Origin: Ruaniaceae bacterium KH17
GTDB lineage: Bacteria > Actinomycetota > Actinomycetes > Actinomycetales > Actinomycetaceae
Assembly: GCA_900199505.1 (NCBI GenBank)
Contig: FZQV01000016.1
Coordinates: 1 to 57,535, forward strand
Length of the DNA stretch: 57,535 nt
Direction: 5' to 3'
In this document: in pieces, positions 33,715 to 43,596 of the stretch
Position numbering within the stretch: the first letter of the stretch is position 1
Layout of the letters: each line of letters begins with the position of its first letter
Translations under genes and position numbers: made by a program
Notes under the pieces: model-generated
The model's database searches: none
The model's input: only the letters and a program-made list of their open reading frames with translations
What the model was told of the DNA's origin: nothing

Positions 33715-36507
33715 CTAGATCCGGCGGCGAATAGCCTTCACGATCTCCTCGACCACCAGCACTGCGGCCCCCGCGCCCACGGCGAGGGCCCAGTGGGCGG
33801 CAGTAATTGACGTGGTCCCGAATGCGCTTTGGAGGAACGGCAACTCCACCACCGCGATCTGTGCGATGATCACGAACGCGAACGAGGCCCACAGCCAGCG
33901 GTTGGTGAAGAGATGGGAGAAGGCACTCGCCGTATCCGAGCGGCTATTCAGCGCGTTGAAGAGTTGCATGAACACCAGCGCGGTGAACATGGTGGTGCGG
34001 GCAACGTCGAACTGTGTCTCCGTGGGGGAGAGATGCTCCATACCGCCGATCAGGCCACCGGGGAGGTTCAGATCGTACACAACGAGGGCGAGGATTCCCA
34101 TCACGAGGCCCACTCCGATGATCCGCGACCACATGCGGCCGTCGATGATCCGATCGCTGATCTTGCGTGGTTGCCGCGCCATGACGTCGTCGATCTGCGG
34201 GTCCACACCCATCGCGAGCGCGGGCCCGGAGTCCGTGACCAGGTTGATCCAGAGGATCTGCGTGGCGAGCAACGGAACCACGGCGGCGCCGGGGTTGGCG
34301 GGATCCGCCAGCCCAATCACGCCGCCGAGGATCACGGCGAGGAACACCGTGGCGACTTCACCCATGTTGGAGCTGAGTAGGTAGCGGATGAACTTCTTAA
34401 TGTTGTCGAAGATGACCCGGCCGCGCTGCACGGCGGCGATGATGGTCGCATAGTTGTCATCGCCGAGGATCATCTCGGCGGCTTCCTTCGTGACTTCGGT
34501 GCCCGTGATGCCCATGGCGATGCCGATATCGGCGGTCCTAAGAGCGGGGGCGTCGTTGACGCCGTCGCCCGTCATCGCCACGATGCGCTGGTTGGCCTGG
34601 AGCGCGTTCACGATCCGGAGCTTGTGCTCGGGGGAGACGCGCGCGTAGACGCGGGTGGTCTGAACCACCTCGGCGAGTTGCTCATCGCTCATGCCTTCGA
34701 GCTCGGCTCCCGTCATGGCGTGAACCTCGCGCCCGTTCTCGACAATGCCGAGATCGCTGGCGATCCGCGCCGCAGTGACTGGGTGATCACCCGTAATCAT
34801 GACGGTGGCGATTCCCGCGTCATGGGCGACGGCGATCGCATCGGCCGCTTCTTGACGTGGCGGATCGATGATCGCCACGATCCCGCCGAAGACGAGATCG
34901 CGCTCGTCATCCTCGTCGAAGCTCTCGGGAGTCTCCTCGGGTGCCTCGCGCCAGGCGACGCCGAGTGTGCGATAGCCGTTCTCGCTGAGTTCCACGATGG
35001 TGCGCTGGATCTCCTCGCGGCGCGCTGGAGTGAGTTCGGGCCGGTCCCGCCCGACTTGCTCCCGGACGCAGCGGTCAAGGAGAACATCGGGCGCACCTTT
35101 GGAGAGCACACGGGTGATCCCCTCGGCGTTCTTCGAGAGGATCGACATCATCTTTCGATCCGAATCGAAGGGGGCCTCGGCCTGGCGCTCGACCGGATCG
35201 GTGATGGCGGTAACGCCCTCAAGCTTGCGAGCCGCAACCAGGAATGCAGCCTCGGTGGGATCGCCTTGGATCTGCCACTGCCCGTCCACCCGATCGAGTT
35301 GCGCGTTGTTGGCGAGCGCGCCCGCTGCCAGCACCACCTGTGCCTCGCCGAGCGCCGTCCGCGTGTCGCTACCGGTGGCGCTGGCCTCGCCCACGGGATC
35401 GTAACCGGTGCCCGTGAGTGTGACGCGGCCGGACGCCGTCACGATCTCACGCAAGGTCATTTCGTTCTTGGTGAGTGTGCCAGTCTTGTCCGAGCAGATC
35501 ACCGAAACGGAGCCAAGAGTCTCGACCGATTCGAGGTTCTTCATGACCGCGTTGCGTTTGGCCATTGCCTGCACACCGATCGCGAGAACCAACGAGAGAA
35601 TCGCCGGGAGGCCCTCAGGGACCGCGGCCACGGCGAGCGAGACGCCGAGGAGCAGGATGTCCACCGCTTCTTCGGCGGAGCTGACGCCGTTCACGATCGC
35701 CAGCACGGCCATCACACCGATCGCGATCAGGATGACCAGAAGGCCCAGTGTGCGGGAGATCTTGGCGATTTCCACGTTGAGGGGGGAGGGCTCGCGCTCG
35801 GTGCTATCGAGAAGGGTGGCGATCTTGCCCATCTCCGTGGCCATTCCGGTGCCGGTGACCACGGCACGGCCGACGCCGCGCGTGACGCCGGTGCCGCTGA
35901 AGACCATGTTCGTGCGATCACCCACGCCGACGGCCGAGTCCAGAGTCCCGGGATTCTTCAGGACGGCCTCGGACTCGCCCGTGAGCGAGGACTCCTGCAC
36001 GTAGAGCGAGGAGGCCGAGATCAGCCGGGCATCGGCGGAGACGGCGTCGCCTTCGGCTAGCACGAGGATGTCTCCCGGCACGAGCTCGGAGCTCGGGACG
36101 TCCGTGAGCCGGCCATCGCGAAGCACGGTGGCGTGGGCCGCTGTCATGTCCGCGAGCGCGGCGACGGCGTCTGCGGCCTTGTTCTCCTGGACGTATCCGA
36201 TGATCGCGTTGGCGAGGACGATCACGAGGATCACGATCGCGTCGATCGGCACGCCTGCCGCCCCCTCGAGAACCCAGGCGACGATCGAGATCACGATCGC
36301 CACCAGCAACAGGTAGACGAGCGGATCGGCGAACTGCTTCGCAAACCGCTTCCACGCGGGCTCGCGGTCCGAAGCCCGAAGCTCGTTTGGGCCGTGGGTC
36401 TCGAGGCGAGTCGCCGCCTCGGCCGAGCTGAGGCCTTGCTCGGGGTCGACGCCGTGGTGGTGGGCGACGTCGTCGGCTGAAGAAAGCGACGGATCGGTCT
36501 CGTTCAC
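33715..36507 (-). CDS. P-type (P2A) calcium-transporting ATPase
   Basis: The 930-residue pump has a cation-ATPase N domain (GLSSAEAATRLETHGPNEL) and about ten membrane segments. The TGESE actuator motif is present. The phosphorylated aspartate is Asp340 in CSDKTGTLTKNEM, and TGDGVNDAPALR is the hinge motif. The sequence resembles SERCA/PMR1-type Ca2+ (or Mn2+) exporters; the helix-4 motif AVPEGLPA fits P2A pumps. GTG 36507 is chosen because GGAG lies 4 nt upstream on the minus strand; a TTG at 36540 lies near the promoter (TAGAGT). It is monocistronic, convergent with the alarmone synthetase gene. Confidence 0.9.
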   Translation of the reverse strand: MNETDPSLSSADDVAHHHGVDPEQGLSSAEAATRLETHGPNELRASDREPAWKRFAKQFADPLVYLLLVAIVISIVAWVLEGAAGVPIDAIVILVIVLANAIIGYVQENKAADAVAALADMTAAHATVLRDGRLTDVPSSELVPGDILVLAEGDAVSADARLISASSLYVQESSLTGESEAVLKNPGTLDSAVGVGDRTNMVFSGTGVTRGVGRAVVTGTGMATEMGKIATLLDSTEREPSPLNVEIAKISRTLGLLVILIAIGVMAVLAIVNGVSSAEEAVDILLLGVSLAVAAVPEGLPAILSLVLAIGVQAMAKRNAVMKNLESVETLGSVSVICSDKTGTLTKNEMTLREIVTASGRVTLTGTGYDPVGEASATGSDTRTALGEAQVVLAAGALANNAQLDRVDGQWQIQGDPTEAAFLVAARKLEGVTAITDPVERQAEAPFDSDRKMMSILSKNAEGITRVLSKGAPDVLLDRCVREQVGRDRPELTPARREEIQRTIVELSENGYRTLGVAWREAPEETPESFDEDDERDLVFGGIVAIIDPPRQEAADAIAVAHDAGIATVMITGDHPVTAARIASDLGIVENGREVHAMTGAELEGMSDEQLAEVVQTTRVYARVSPEHKLRIVNALQANQRIVAMTGDGVNDAPALRTADIGIAMGITGTEVTKEAAEMILGDDNYATIIAAVQRGRVIFDNIKKFIRYLLSSNMGEVATVFLAVILGGVIGLADPANPGAAVVPLLATQILWINLVTDSGPALAMGVDPQIDDVMARQPRKISDRIIDGRMWSRIIGVGLVMGILALVVYDLNLPGGLIGGMEHLSPTETQFDVARTTMFTALVFMQLFNALNSRSDTASAFSHLFTNRWLWASFAFVIIAQIAVVELPFLQSAFGTTSITAAHWALAVGAGAAVLVVEEIVKAIRRRI

Positions 36508-36871
36508 TGTGCTCCAAAATGCGAAGGGGCTGAAGCTCAAACTCTACGGGCCGACGATGCGGCCGCTCAATATCCCTTTAAACTCTCTGATGCAGGCGGG
36601 GCCGTGTGCTCGCCGCCCGCATGTGCGTCCAGGCGCCCGTCTGCGGCTGGGGAGGGCTCTCGCGCGAGTCGCACGACAGTGTGCGCGGCGAACGCGAGCT
36701 GTCGGTGCGCGTGGGTAACTCGACTCGCTCGTTTGGCGTGGCCGAGGCCGTGATCTGCGTGTCGCGGCACTTCCGACGGGCGCCCCGGGGAAGCACTCAC
36801 GTCCGAGTCTGACACTAGGCTTGTTCCCGGAACCGTCGCACGAATGCGCGGGGCAGAGAGAGGGTATACGC
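36508..36871. other. Intergenic stretch between divergent genes
   Basis: The first part carries the minus-strand promoter of the P-type ATPase and the last 30 nt the ribosome site of ddh (GAGAGAGG). In between, no frame has convincing coding character and no hairpin or repeat was recognised. Confidence 0.5.
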
Positions 36872-37846
36872 ATGGCTATTCGCGTGGGAATCGTGGGGTA
36901 CGGGAACCTCGGCCGCGGCGTCGAGACGGCGCTCGGACTCAACCCCGATGTGGAACTCGTGGGCGTCTTCACCCGGCGCGATCCAGTGGACGTTGAGACC
37001 GCCGGCGCGCCCGCGTTCACGATGGCCGAACTCGAGGCCGACCGCGAGGACCTCGATGTGCTGATTCTCTGCGGTGGCTCTCGCGACGACCTCCCCGTGC
37101 ACACGCCGGCGCTCGCCGCGCGCTGCAGCGTGGTGGACAGCTACGACAACCACGCGCACATCCCCGAGCACTTCGCGGCCGTGGATGCCGCCGCGCGCGC
37201 CGCCGGGACCACCGCGATCATCTCGACCGGTTGGGACCCGGGGCTGTTCTCGATCAACAGAGTCGTCGCCGAGGCTGTGTTGCCGCAGGGCGAGACCTAC
37301 ACCTTCTGGGGCCGCGGCCTCAGCCAGGGCCACTCTGATGCGCTGCGCCGAGTACCCGGAGTTCTGCAGGCCGTGCAGTACACGATCCCGTCCGACGACG
37401 CGATTGAGCGGGTGCGCGCCGGGGAGAACCCCGAACTGAGCACGCGCGATCGCCACACACGTGAGTGCTACGTGGTGCTCGCCGAGGACGCCGACGCGGA
37501 GGCGGTACGCGCCGAGATCGTGCGCATGCCGGACTACTTCGCGCCGTACGACACCACGGTGCACGTGATCTCCGCCGAGGAGTTCGCACGCGATCACCAG
37601 GGCATGCCGCACGGCGGCTTCGTGATCCGAAGCGCCCGCACCTCGCCCGAGCATGCGCAGACGATTGAGTACCGGCTCGCGCTCGACTCCAACCCCGAGT
37701 TCACCGCAAGCGTTCTTGTTGCGTACGCACGCGCAGCGGCCCGGATGAATGCGGCCGGGGACGTGGGCGCGAAGTCCGTGTTCGACGTCGCCCCGGGGTT
37801 GCTCTCGCCGAAGAGCCCGGCCGAGCTCCGAGAAGGCATGCTCTAA
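36872..37846 (+). CDS. ddh: meso-Diaminopimelate D-dehydrogenase
   Basis: The 324-residue NADPH-dependent enzyme makes meso-diaminopimelate in one step from tetrahydrodipicolinate and ammonia. The N-terminal Rossmann motif is RVGIVGYGNLGRGVE, followed by GVFTRRDP for the NADPH phosphate. The substrate region has CGGSRDDLP, DSYDNHAHIPEHF and STGWDPGLFSINR, all diagnostic for Ddh. The C terminus ends in the conserved GVLLSPKSPAELRE-like stretch (here PGLLSPKSPAELREGML). ATG 36872 has GAGAGAGG about 8 nt upstream. It stands alone. The product feeds peptidoglycan cross-links and lysine; the enzyme is typical of corynebacteria and scattered elsewhere. Confidence 0.93.
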   Translation: MAIRVGIVGYGNLGRGVETALGLNPDVELVGVFTRRDPVDVETAGAPAFTMAELEADREDLDVLILCGGSRDDLPVHTPALAARCSVVDSYDNHAHIPEHFAAVDAAARAAGTTAIISTGWDPGLFSINRVVAEAVLPQGETYTFWGRGLSQGHSDALRRVPGVLQAVQYTIPSDDAIERVRAGENPELSTRDRHTRECYVVLAEDADAEAVRAEIVRMPDYFAPYDTTVHVISAEEFARDHQGMPHGGFVIRSARTSPEHAQTIEYRLALDSNPEFTASVLVAYARAAARMNAAGDVGAKSVFDVAPGLLSPKSPAELREGML

Positions 37847-37945
37847 GCGTTACCTTCCCGATCGCCGTCGGGCAGAAGAGTAATCAGTTTGTTACCTGGC
37901 GGTGCGCTTTCGCATTCACATGCTCCCTTGGCATGTGACACGGAT

Positions 37946-37963
37946 CAATTGTTCGTACGATTG
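37946..37963 (+). promoter_or_regulatory. LacI-type operator before the decayed sugar transporter
   Basis: CAATTGTTCGTACGATTG is an imperfect palindrome (14 of 18 positions symmetric) with the central CG usual for LacI-family sites. It lies just before a TAATCT -10 (37967-37972). No LacI gene is in the window. Confidence 0.5.
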
Positions 37964-38025
37964 TCCTAATCTCGCTACGGGAGCGTGTTCGTCTCGCAGC
38001 GATTCGCAACGAAAGGAACGCGCAC

Positions 38026-38397
38026 GTGAGACCCACCTGCACGATCCTCGCGGGCTTGCAGGCGGTGCCGCGTGAGGTCATTGAAGCAGGACATGTCGAC
38101 GGCGCCACCTCGCGTCAGCGGTACTGGCACCTGGTGCTACCCATGCTCCGCCCAGCAATTGCGGTGGCCGCACTGATTAACATCATCAATGTCTTCAACT
38201 CGCTCCCGATTCTGAAGATCTTGAACGAGACTCCCGGTTACAACACGGGCCACATCACGACCACGCTCATCTTCGAGTACAAGCTGCAGTTGGGGCCGGG
38301 TGCGGCGAGCGCCCTGTCCGTCATCAACTTCCTGTTCTGCCTCGTGATCATCGCGATCTACCTGAGCGTTGTGCAGCCCACGAAGGATGTGGACTGA
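38026..38397 (+). pseudogene. Internally deleted sugar ABC permease (MalF/UgpA type)
   Basis: An intact ribosome site (GAAAGGA) and GTG start are followed after only a few codons by the late part of a permease: LQAVPREVIEAGHVDGATSRQRYWHLVLPML, the EAA loop plus the last two or three membrane segments. The first ~170-190 residues of a normal ~300-residue protein are missing. The remaining 123 codons are open to the stop codon at 38395-38397. The next permease remnant starts 2 nt later. No binding protein or ATPase gene is nearby. It is most likely non-functional. Confidence 0.8.
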
Positions 38398-38398
38398 G

Positions 38399-38730
38399 AT
38401 GGCACAGAAAGCGGTCAAGGGGCGCGGCGGAATCGATACCACGCCGAACCCGTGGTTCATGGCGATCGGTGCGCTGGCCATCGTATCGTGACCGCCGTCG
38501 TCTTCGTGTTCGTCAATACGTGGAACGAGTATGCGGCCGCGTTCATCCTGGTGCAGGATCCGGATCTGCAGCCGCTCACGGTCTCGATGCCGCGTTTCCT
38601 CGGCCTGTACATCAAGGACTGGCAGTATCTGTTTACGACCGCGATCGTGGCGATCGTGCCGGTGATCATCCTGTTCGCGATCATCGAGAAGCGCCTGATT
38701 GGCGGCCTCACCGCCGGCTCCGTCAAGTAG
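38399..38730 (+). pseudogene. Internally deleted, frameshifted sugar ABC permease (MalG type)
   Basis: The start ATG and N terminus (MAQKAVKGRGG...NPWFMAIGALAIVS) run into TGA at 38489-38491. From 38488 in another frame the C-terminal end of a MalG-type permease resumes (NTWNEYAAAFILVQD, MPRFLGLYIKD, IIEKRLIGGLTAGSVK) and stops at 38730. About 150-170 residues, including the EAA loop, have been lost. With the preceding gene it forms the fossil of a carbohydrate importer. Confidence 0.85.
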
Positions 38731-38760
38731 CCCCACCGCGCCCTCGCGCGGCCCATGCTC

Positions 38761-38798
38761 GATTTCATACGTCTCGAGAACTTGGCACGTATGAAATC
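38761..38798. terminator. Perfect 12-bp hairpin between convergent genes
   Basis: GATTTCATACGT pairs with ACGTATGAAATC around a 14-nt loop, between the permease remnants and the cytochrome b gene. It lacks a U-run on either strand. Confidence 0.6.
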
Positions 38799-38815
38799 AG
38801 GCACGGCTCGAGGGT

Positions 38816-40657
38816 CTAGCGCTCGGAGACCTTGCCGAACAGGCTCGCGATGGGGGCGAGGACCAAGGGCCGTGCCGCCCATGTGACCGCGGAGGTAACG
38901 ATGACGGCGGCCGCGAACCAGCCGAATCCCACCCACGAGATCTCGGGCGTACCCGCGAACATGTGGTTCAGGTTCTTCAACGCACCGGTGGAGAACACCA
39001 GGAACACGTGGATGATCACGAAGATCACGAAGAACAGCATCGTGGGGTAGTGAATCGCGCGGGCCACTTCAAGCGGGTAGCGCTTGTTGAGCTTCTCGTT
39101 GTCCTTCGGCCACCACTCGCTCATCCGAACGCCCGAGACTGCGGCGAGCGGTGCGGCGATGAACACCACGATGAAGTACATCAGCTGTTGCAGTGAGTTG
39201 TAGTTGACCCAGCCGTCCTCGTGCGGCCACTCCAGCGTGAGGTATTGCAAGCCCGCACTGAGTGCGTTCGGGAACACCTCCCAGCTCGTGGGAACGATCC
39301 GCGCCCAATGGCCAGAAGCGAACAGCAGCACCACAAAGACCACACCATTGACCAGCCACAGCACGTCGATGCTCGTGTGGAGCCAGAGGTAGATGCTGAT
39401 CTTTTTCCCGCCCTTCTTCGGCGTGAAGTAGGCATCCGGCTTCTGTTGTTTTCGCACGAGTAGGCCTGTGCGGACGATCAGCACCATGAAGAATAGGTTC
39501 AGGAAGTGGCTCCAGCGTGCCCACGCCGGGAAGCCATCCTCTACGAACGCAGGGAGGGCGTACTCGCCGGGGTAGCGTTCGAGGAACTCCGGTACGCCGG
39601 GGAGGGTTGTCAGGCCGCGCGCGGCGAGCACGATGATCGCGGCCGCAACGATTCCGCCGCCGATCCAGAGCGCGCCCTTCTTGGCCCACTCGGAGAGAGG
39701 CTTGGAGCGAATCATGATCGGCTCGCGTGCCGGTTTTGACGCCGACGGCGTCGCCGTAGCGGGCGGAGCCGTCGCCTTCGCAGGCGTCGAGGTCTCGATC
39801 GTTGTGTCCGGGACTGCTGCCTGGACCACAGCCTGAGGCGACCTACCTGTGCTCGGCTCAGCCGCCACGTCCGGGCTAGCGGCTGCGGCCGGAGCCTCAG
39901 GTGAGGCAGAAGCGGAAGCTGCCGTCGCCCGCTCAACAGTGACCGTTCCCGCTGGAGGCCAGGGCTCGCCGCCCTCAACTCGGGGGAGGCCTTGGCGGAG
40001 GACGCGTTCCTCGGTGACGGTGGCGTACGGTGCCGGTGCGGTGTGTGGCGTTTCGGTTCGGGCTTCGCCCTCACTCAACGAGCGTGAAGAGGTGCCCCCG
40101 TCCGGGCCAGTCGACTCGGCCGGAGCCTCGGGCGAGGCAGAAGCGGAAGTTGCCGCCGCCCGCTCAACAGTGACCGTTCCCGCTGGAGGCCAGGGCTCGC
40201 CGCCCTCAACTCGGGGGAGGCCTTGGCGGAGGACGCGCTCTTCGGTGACGGTGGCGTACGGTGCCGGTGCGGTGTGTGGCGTCTCGGTTCGGGCTTCGCC
40301 CTCACTCATCGACCTCGAAAGGGTGCCGTCGCTCAACCCGCGAGGAGGAGTTGCTTGGTCCGGGCCAAGTGGCTGAACCACAGACTCAGATGAGGTGCCA
40401 GCGGAAGGCGTGCTCACCTCGTCTGGGCCCTTTGTGTGGCCCACAACCTGGGGTGAGGTGCCAGCGCCAAGTTCTGCTGCACCAGCCAGGCCTGAGGACT
40501 TGACTACAACCGGAGGCGAGGCGGCAGCGGCGGGTGCGGCCGCGACGTCGGGCTCCAGGGCTATCGCGAGGACGGCGCCTTCGACGTCGGGCCAGGCGGG
40601 GCCGCCCGGCGTACGGGGCAGCCCCTTTCGGAGACGGCCTGCGGTGAATGTGGCCAC
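38816..40657 (-). CDS. Membrane cytochrome b (b561/Ni-hydrogenase type) with N-terminal GLPR-GG-WP repeats
   Basis: This 613-residue protein has two very different halves. Residues 1-320 are a low-complexity Ala/Pro/Ser/Thr region with three copies of a short motif, [19 protein letters not shown] (at about 4-24, 145-157 and 224-243). Residues 329-600 form a membrane cytochrome b with about five helices. Candidate heme histidines are His393 ([10 protein letters not shown]), His436 (LWLHTSID), His545 and His559 ([16 protein letters not shown]). GTG 40657 comes 2 nt after the etfA stop codon, so it is the last cistron of the etfB-etfA operon. I infer that it passes electrons from ETF to the quinone pool; no ETF-quinone oxidoreductase gene is seen here. 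Confidence 0.8.
   Translation of the reverse strand: MATFTAGRLRKGLPRTPGGPAWPDVEGAVLAIALEPDVAAAPAAAASPPVVVKSSGLAGAAELGAGTSPQVVGHTKGPDEVSTPSAGTSSESVVQPLGPDQATPPRGLSDGTLSRSMSEGEARTETPHTAPAPYATVTEERVLRQGLPRVEGGEPWPPAGTVTVERAAATSASASPEAPAESTGPDGGTSSRSLSEGEARTETPHTAPAPYATVTEERVLRQGLPRVEGGEPWPPAGTVTVERATAASASASPEAPAAAASPDVAAEPSTGRSPQAVVQAAVPDTTIETSTPAKATAPPATATPSASKPAREPIMIRSKPLSEWAKKGALWIGGGIVAAAIIVLAARGLTTLPGVPEFLERYPGEYALPAFVEDGFPAWARWSHFLNLFFMVLIVRTGLLVRKQQKPDAYFTPKKGGKKISIYLWLHTSIDVLWLVNGVVFVVLLFASGHWARIVPTSWEVFPNALSAGLQYLTLEWPHEDGWVNYNSLQQLMYFIVVFIAAPLAAVSGVRMSEWWPKDNEKLNKRYPLEVARAIHYPTMLFFVIFVIIHVFLVFSTGALKNLNHMFAGTPEISWVGFGWFAAAVIVTSAVTWAARPLVLAPIASLFGKVSER
39889..40308. repeat. 231-bp tandem duplication inside the cytochrome b gene
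   Basis: About 190 bp at 39889-40077 recur almost without change at 40120-40308, a period of 231 bp (77 codons). Each copy encodes one GLPR-GG-WP motif with its flanks. The near identity implies a recent in-frame duplication. Confidence 0.85.
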
Positions 40658-40659
40658 CG

Positions 40660-41616
40660 CTACGCCTTCAGCTTCTCGATCTCGGCGATCAGTTGCGGCA
40701 CCACGGTGAACACGTCACCCACGATGCCGAAGTCCGCGATCTCGAAGATCGGGGCGTCCGCGTCTTTGTTAATCGCGATGATGTGCTTCGAGGTCTGCAT
40801 CCCGGCGAGGTGCTGGATGGCGCCGGAGATGCCGAGCGCGATGTAGAGATCTGGGGAGACCGAGATGCCGGTCTGACCCACCTGGAGTGGCGCCGGCACC
40901 CAGCCGTTGTCCACGGCAACGCGGGACGCGCCTACGGCCGCTCCGAGCGCGTCCGCGAGCTGCTCCACGAGCACGAACTGCTCCTTGGACTCGAGTCCGC
41001 GGCCCCCCGAGACGACCGTCTTCGCGTCACGCAGCTCGGGGCGCTCGCCGCCGCCAAGAGCGGGCTCGACGTCCCCAATTGTGGCTGCGGGGATGCCACT
41101 TTCGGGAACGTCGAGCTCGACGATATTGGGAGGCGCCGCCGCAGCGTGGGCGTCGATCGCACCCTGCCGCACCGTGATCACCGGCGCGCCGTGGGTCACG
41201 GCCGCTGTCACGTCATAGGCACCGCCGTACGCGGCGGTCTGCGCGATCACGCCCTCCGAATCGCGCGAAACCCCGAGTGCATCGGCGATCAGCCCGGAGC
41301 GCGAGCGCACCGCGAACCGGGCGGCGGCCTCGCGGCCCTCGACCGAGTGTGAGGCGAGCACGGCGTCCGGGTTGACCAGGGCTGCGGCCGCTACGAGGGC
41401 GTCGGCAGCGCGGACCGTGCCCGCGCCGTCGGCCCGAAGCACGGCAACCGCGCCACGTTCGGCAGCCTGGGCTGCTGCGGCCGCGTCACCGAGGACGAGC
41501 GCAACGGGCGTGCCCACGTTGGCGGCGGCGCCGAGCAGGGAGGCGCTGGACTTCGCGAGAGCCCCGGCGGGCGTAGTGTCCAGCAGAACGAGAATCGAAT
41601 CGGCGGCAAAGCTCAT
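40660..41616 (-). CDS. etfA: Electron transfer flavoprotein, alpha subunit
   Basis: The 318-residue FAD-binding subunit accepts electrons from acyl-CoA dehydrogenases. The C-terminal FAD domain shows [32 protein letters not shown] and [21 protein letters not shown]. The N-terminal half is the more variable alpha/beta domain shared with the beta subunit. ATG 41616 has GAGGAG 7 nt upstream. It lies 11 nt after etfB and is followed after 2 nt by the cytochrome b gene. The last residues IEKLKA are normal. Confidence 0.95.
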   Translation of the reverse strand: MSFAADSILVLLDTTPAGALAKSSASLLGAAANVGTPVALVLGDAAAAAQAAERGAVAVLRADGAGTVRAADALVAAAALVNPDAVLASHSVEGREAAARFAVRSRSGLIADALGVSRDSEGVIAQTAAYGGAYDVTAAVTHGAPVITVRQGAIDAHAAAAPPNIVELDVPESGIPAATIGDVEPALGGGERPELRDAKTVVSGGRGLESKEQFVLVEQLADALGAAVGASRVAVDNGWVPAPLQVGQTGISVSPDLYIALGISGAIQHLAGMQTSKHIIAINKDADAPIFEIADFGIVGDVFTVVPQLIAEIEKLKA

Positions 41617-41627
41617 GATGTGACTCC

Positions 41628-42407
41628 TCAGACCAGTCGGTTCTCGGCCAGGTACGCGGCGAGCTTCTCGGCCGCTGTGCCGTCGTCGGTGAGTTTGGTG
41701 CCGGCCGTGCGTGGTGGCCTTTCGCTGACGGCGGTCATGATGGTGCGCGACGGCGTCAGGTCTGTGGGGTCCACACCGAGATCGGCGAGGGTCTTGACCT
41801 CGATCGGCTTCTTCTTCGCCGCCATGATGCCCTTGAAGTTCGGGAAGCGGGCCTCGGGCAATGCGTCCGTCACGGAGATGAGGGCGGGGAGTGGCGCGGA
41901 GACCTGCATGAGGGCGTCATCAGCGACCCGCGTGCCCGAGACCGAGTCGGCGGCGATGGTAACCTCCGAGAGGCTGGTCAGCGCCGGGAGGCCGAGGAGT
42001 TCGGCGAGCATCGCGGGGAGCATCCCCGTGGCACCGTCTGTGGACTGTTGACCCGCCACGATCAGGTCTGCGCCGATCTCACGCAATGCCGCCGCGAGGA
42101 CTTCTGCGGTGAGGCCGAGATCTGCACCCGAGAGGCCGTCGTCGGCGATGTGGATGGCGGAAGAAGCTCCCATGGCGAGGCCCTTGCGAATGGACGCCGT
42201 GGCCCCGGCGGGGGACATTGTCAGCGCGCTCACCTCGACGCCCTCGCCGACGGACTCGGCGTACTTCAGCACCACCTCGAGCGCCCGCTCGCCGATCTCG
42301 TCGAGGACCGGATCCGATGCTGCGCGGTCCGCGAGACCCGTCTCAAGGTTCAGCTTGCGGTCCACATACGTGTCCGGGACTTCTTTGAGGAGGACGACGA
42401 TCTTCAT
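41628..42407 (-). CDS. etfB: Electron transfer flavoprotein, beta subunit
   Basis: The 259-residue AMP-binding partner of EtfA begins [14 protein letters not shown] and has the middle segment [31 protein letters not shown] typical of EtfB. It lacks FAD and docks the alpha subunit for transfer from dehydrogenases. The start is ATG 42407; a longer frame upstream would run into the dehydrogenase gene. The gap to that gene is 10 nt. TAGATT 7 nt before the start could be an extra leaderless promoter, but operon read-through is more likely. Confidence 0.95.
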   Translation of the reverse strand: MKIVVLLKEVPDTYVDRKLNLETGLADRAASDPVLDEIGERALEVVLKYAESVGEGVEVSALTMSPAGATASIRKGLAMGASSAIHIADDGLSGADLGLTAEVLAAALREIGADLIVAGQQSTDGATGMLPAMLAELLGLPALTSLSEVTIAADSVSGTRVADDALMQVSAPLPALISVTDALPEARFPNFKGIMAAKKKPIEVKTLADLGVDPTDLTPSRTIMTAVSERPPRTAGTKLTDDGTAAEKLAAYLAENRLV

Positions 42408-42417
42408 GACATCCAAT

Positions 42418-43581
42418 CTACTTGCGGCCGGTGACGGCACGCGCCACGATCTCACGCATCACTTCATTGGTGCCGCCGTAGATGCGGTGCACGCGGGCAT
42501 CCGTGAAGGCGCGCGCGATCGGGTACTCCATGCTGTAACCGTATCCGCCGTGCAGCTGAACTCCCATATCGAGCACCTCCCACTCGCGTTCGGAGGTCCA
42601 GAACTTCACCTTCGCGGCCTCATCCGCGCTGAGCTCGCCCTTGGAATAGAGGTCCATTGCACGGTCCACGTACGCCCACATGACATCCACGGTGGTGGCC
42701 ATCTCCGCGAGCCGGAAGCGGGTGTTTTGGAAGTCCACTACCTGCTGCCCGAACGCGCCGCGATTCGTGGTGTACTCGAGGGTCCAGCCAAGCCCGGCCT
42801 CCGCGGCAGACGCGGCGGCCACCGCGATCGAGAGCCGCTCCAGCGGGAGGTTCTTCATCAACTGGATGAAACCCTGGCCCTCGGCCTCGCCGATCAGGTT
42901 CTCCGCCGGGACGAACACATCCGTGAAGCTGAGCTCCGCGGTGTCGTGGCCGTGGAAGCCCATCTTGTGCAGGGTGCGGCTGTGCTCGAAGCCCTCCATT
43001 CCATCCTCGATCAGCAACAAGCTGAAGGCGTCTGGACGGTTACCTTCGCCGGTCTTGACGAAGGTAACGACAACGTCGGAGGTCTTGCCTGAGGAGATGA
43101 AGGTCTTGGCGCCATTCACGAGGTAGCCGCCATCCACCTTCTTCGCCGTGGTGCGCACGCCGCGCAGATCGGAACCGGCTCCCGGCTCGGTCATCGCCAG
43201 TGCACCGAGGATCTGACCGGTGGCCATCCGCGGGAGCCACTTCTGCTTCATCGCGTCCGTTCCAAAGTGGACGAGATAGGGCACGGCCAGGTCATCGTGG
43301 ATTCCGAAGGCACCGGCCAGCGATCCCGAACCGGCCTTGATCGCCTCGTCACCGACGACGGCCCGGAAGCGGAAATCGTTGAGCATTCCGGCGCCACCGA
43401 ACTCCTCAGGGACGGACAGGCCGATCAGGCCGTACTCGGCGGCAGCCTTCATCGTCTCGCGGTCGATCTCGCCCGCCTCATCCCACGCCGCCCGCCTTTC
43501 ATTGGTGGCGAAGCGTTTCATGAACTCCTTGGCCACATCGCGGAAGGCCTCATGGTCCTCGTTGAAGATCGCGCGTTGCAT
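42418..43581 (-). CDS. Acyl-CoA dehydrogenase, LCAD/IVD-like
   Basis: The 387-residue FAD enzyme oxidises acyl-CoA to enoyl-CoA and reduces ETF. Flavin and substrate motifs include ALAMTEPGAGSDLRGVRTTA and the C-terminal RIYGGTNEVMREIVAR. At the usual catalytic Glu position (YEGT in many members) it has Gly (YGGT). This fits the long-chain/isovaleryl subgroup, where the base lies earlier; the Glu in LPLERLSIAVA is the likely one. ATG 43581 has AAAGGAG 7 nt upstream. It lies 15 nt after a second dehydrogenase gene and 10 nt before etfB, so substrate oxidation and electron carriers are co-expressed. Confidence 0.9.
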   Translation of the reverse strand: MQRAIFNEDHEAFRDVAKEFMKRFATNERRAAWDEAGEIDRETMKAAAEYGLIGLSVPEEFGGAGMLNDFRFRAVVGDEAIKAGSGSLAGAFGIHDDLAVPYLVHFGTDAMKQKWLPRMATGQILGALAMTEPGAGSDLRGVRTTAKKVDGGYLVNGAKTFISSGKTSDVVVTFVKTGEGNRPDAFSLLLIEDGMEGFEHSRTLHKMGFHGHDTAELSFTDVFVPAENLIGEAEGQGFIQLMKNLPLERLSIAVAAASAAEAGLGWTLEYTTNRGAFGQQVVDFQNTRFRLAEMATTVDVMWAYVDRAMDLYSKGELSADEAAKVKFWTSEREWEVLDMGVQLHGGYGYSMEYPIARAFTDARVHRIYGGTNEVMREIVARAVTGRK

Positions 43582-43596
43582 GATTGTTCTCCTTTA

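Noticed and set aside
37881-37896. TAATCAGTTTGTTACC near the ddh end as a third MtrA-like site
   Set aside because: It departs from the ATAAC core and is next to a decayed sugar transporter, not a wall hydrolase.
42418-43581. Loss of activity in the first acyl-CoA dehydrogenase because YEGT reads YGGT
   Set aside because: The LCAD/isovaleryl subgroup uses an earlier Glu, and a matching Glu is present, so the change is normal for that subgroup.
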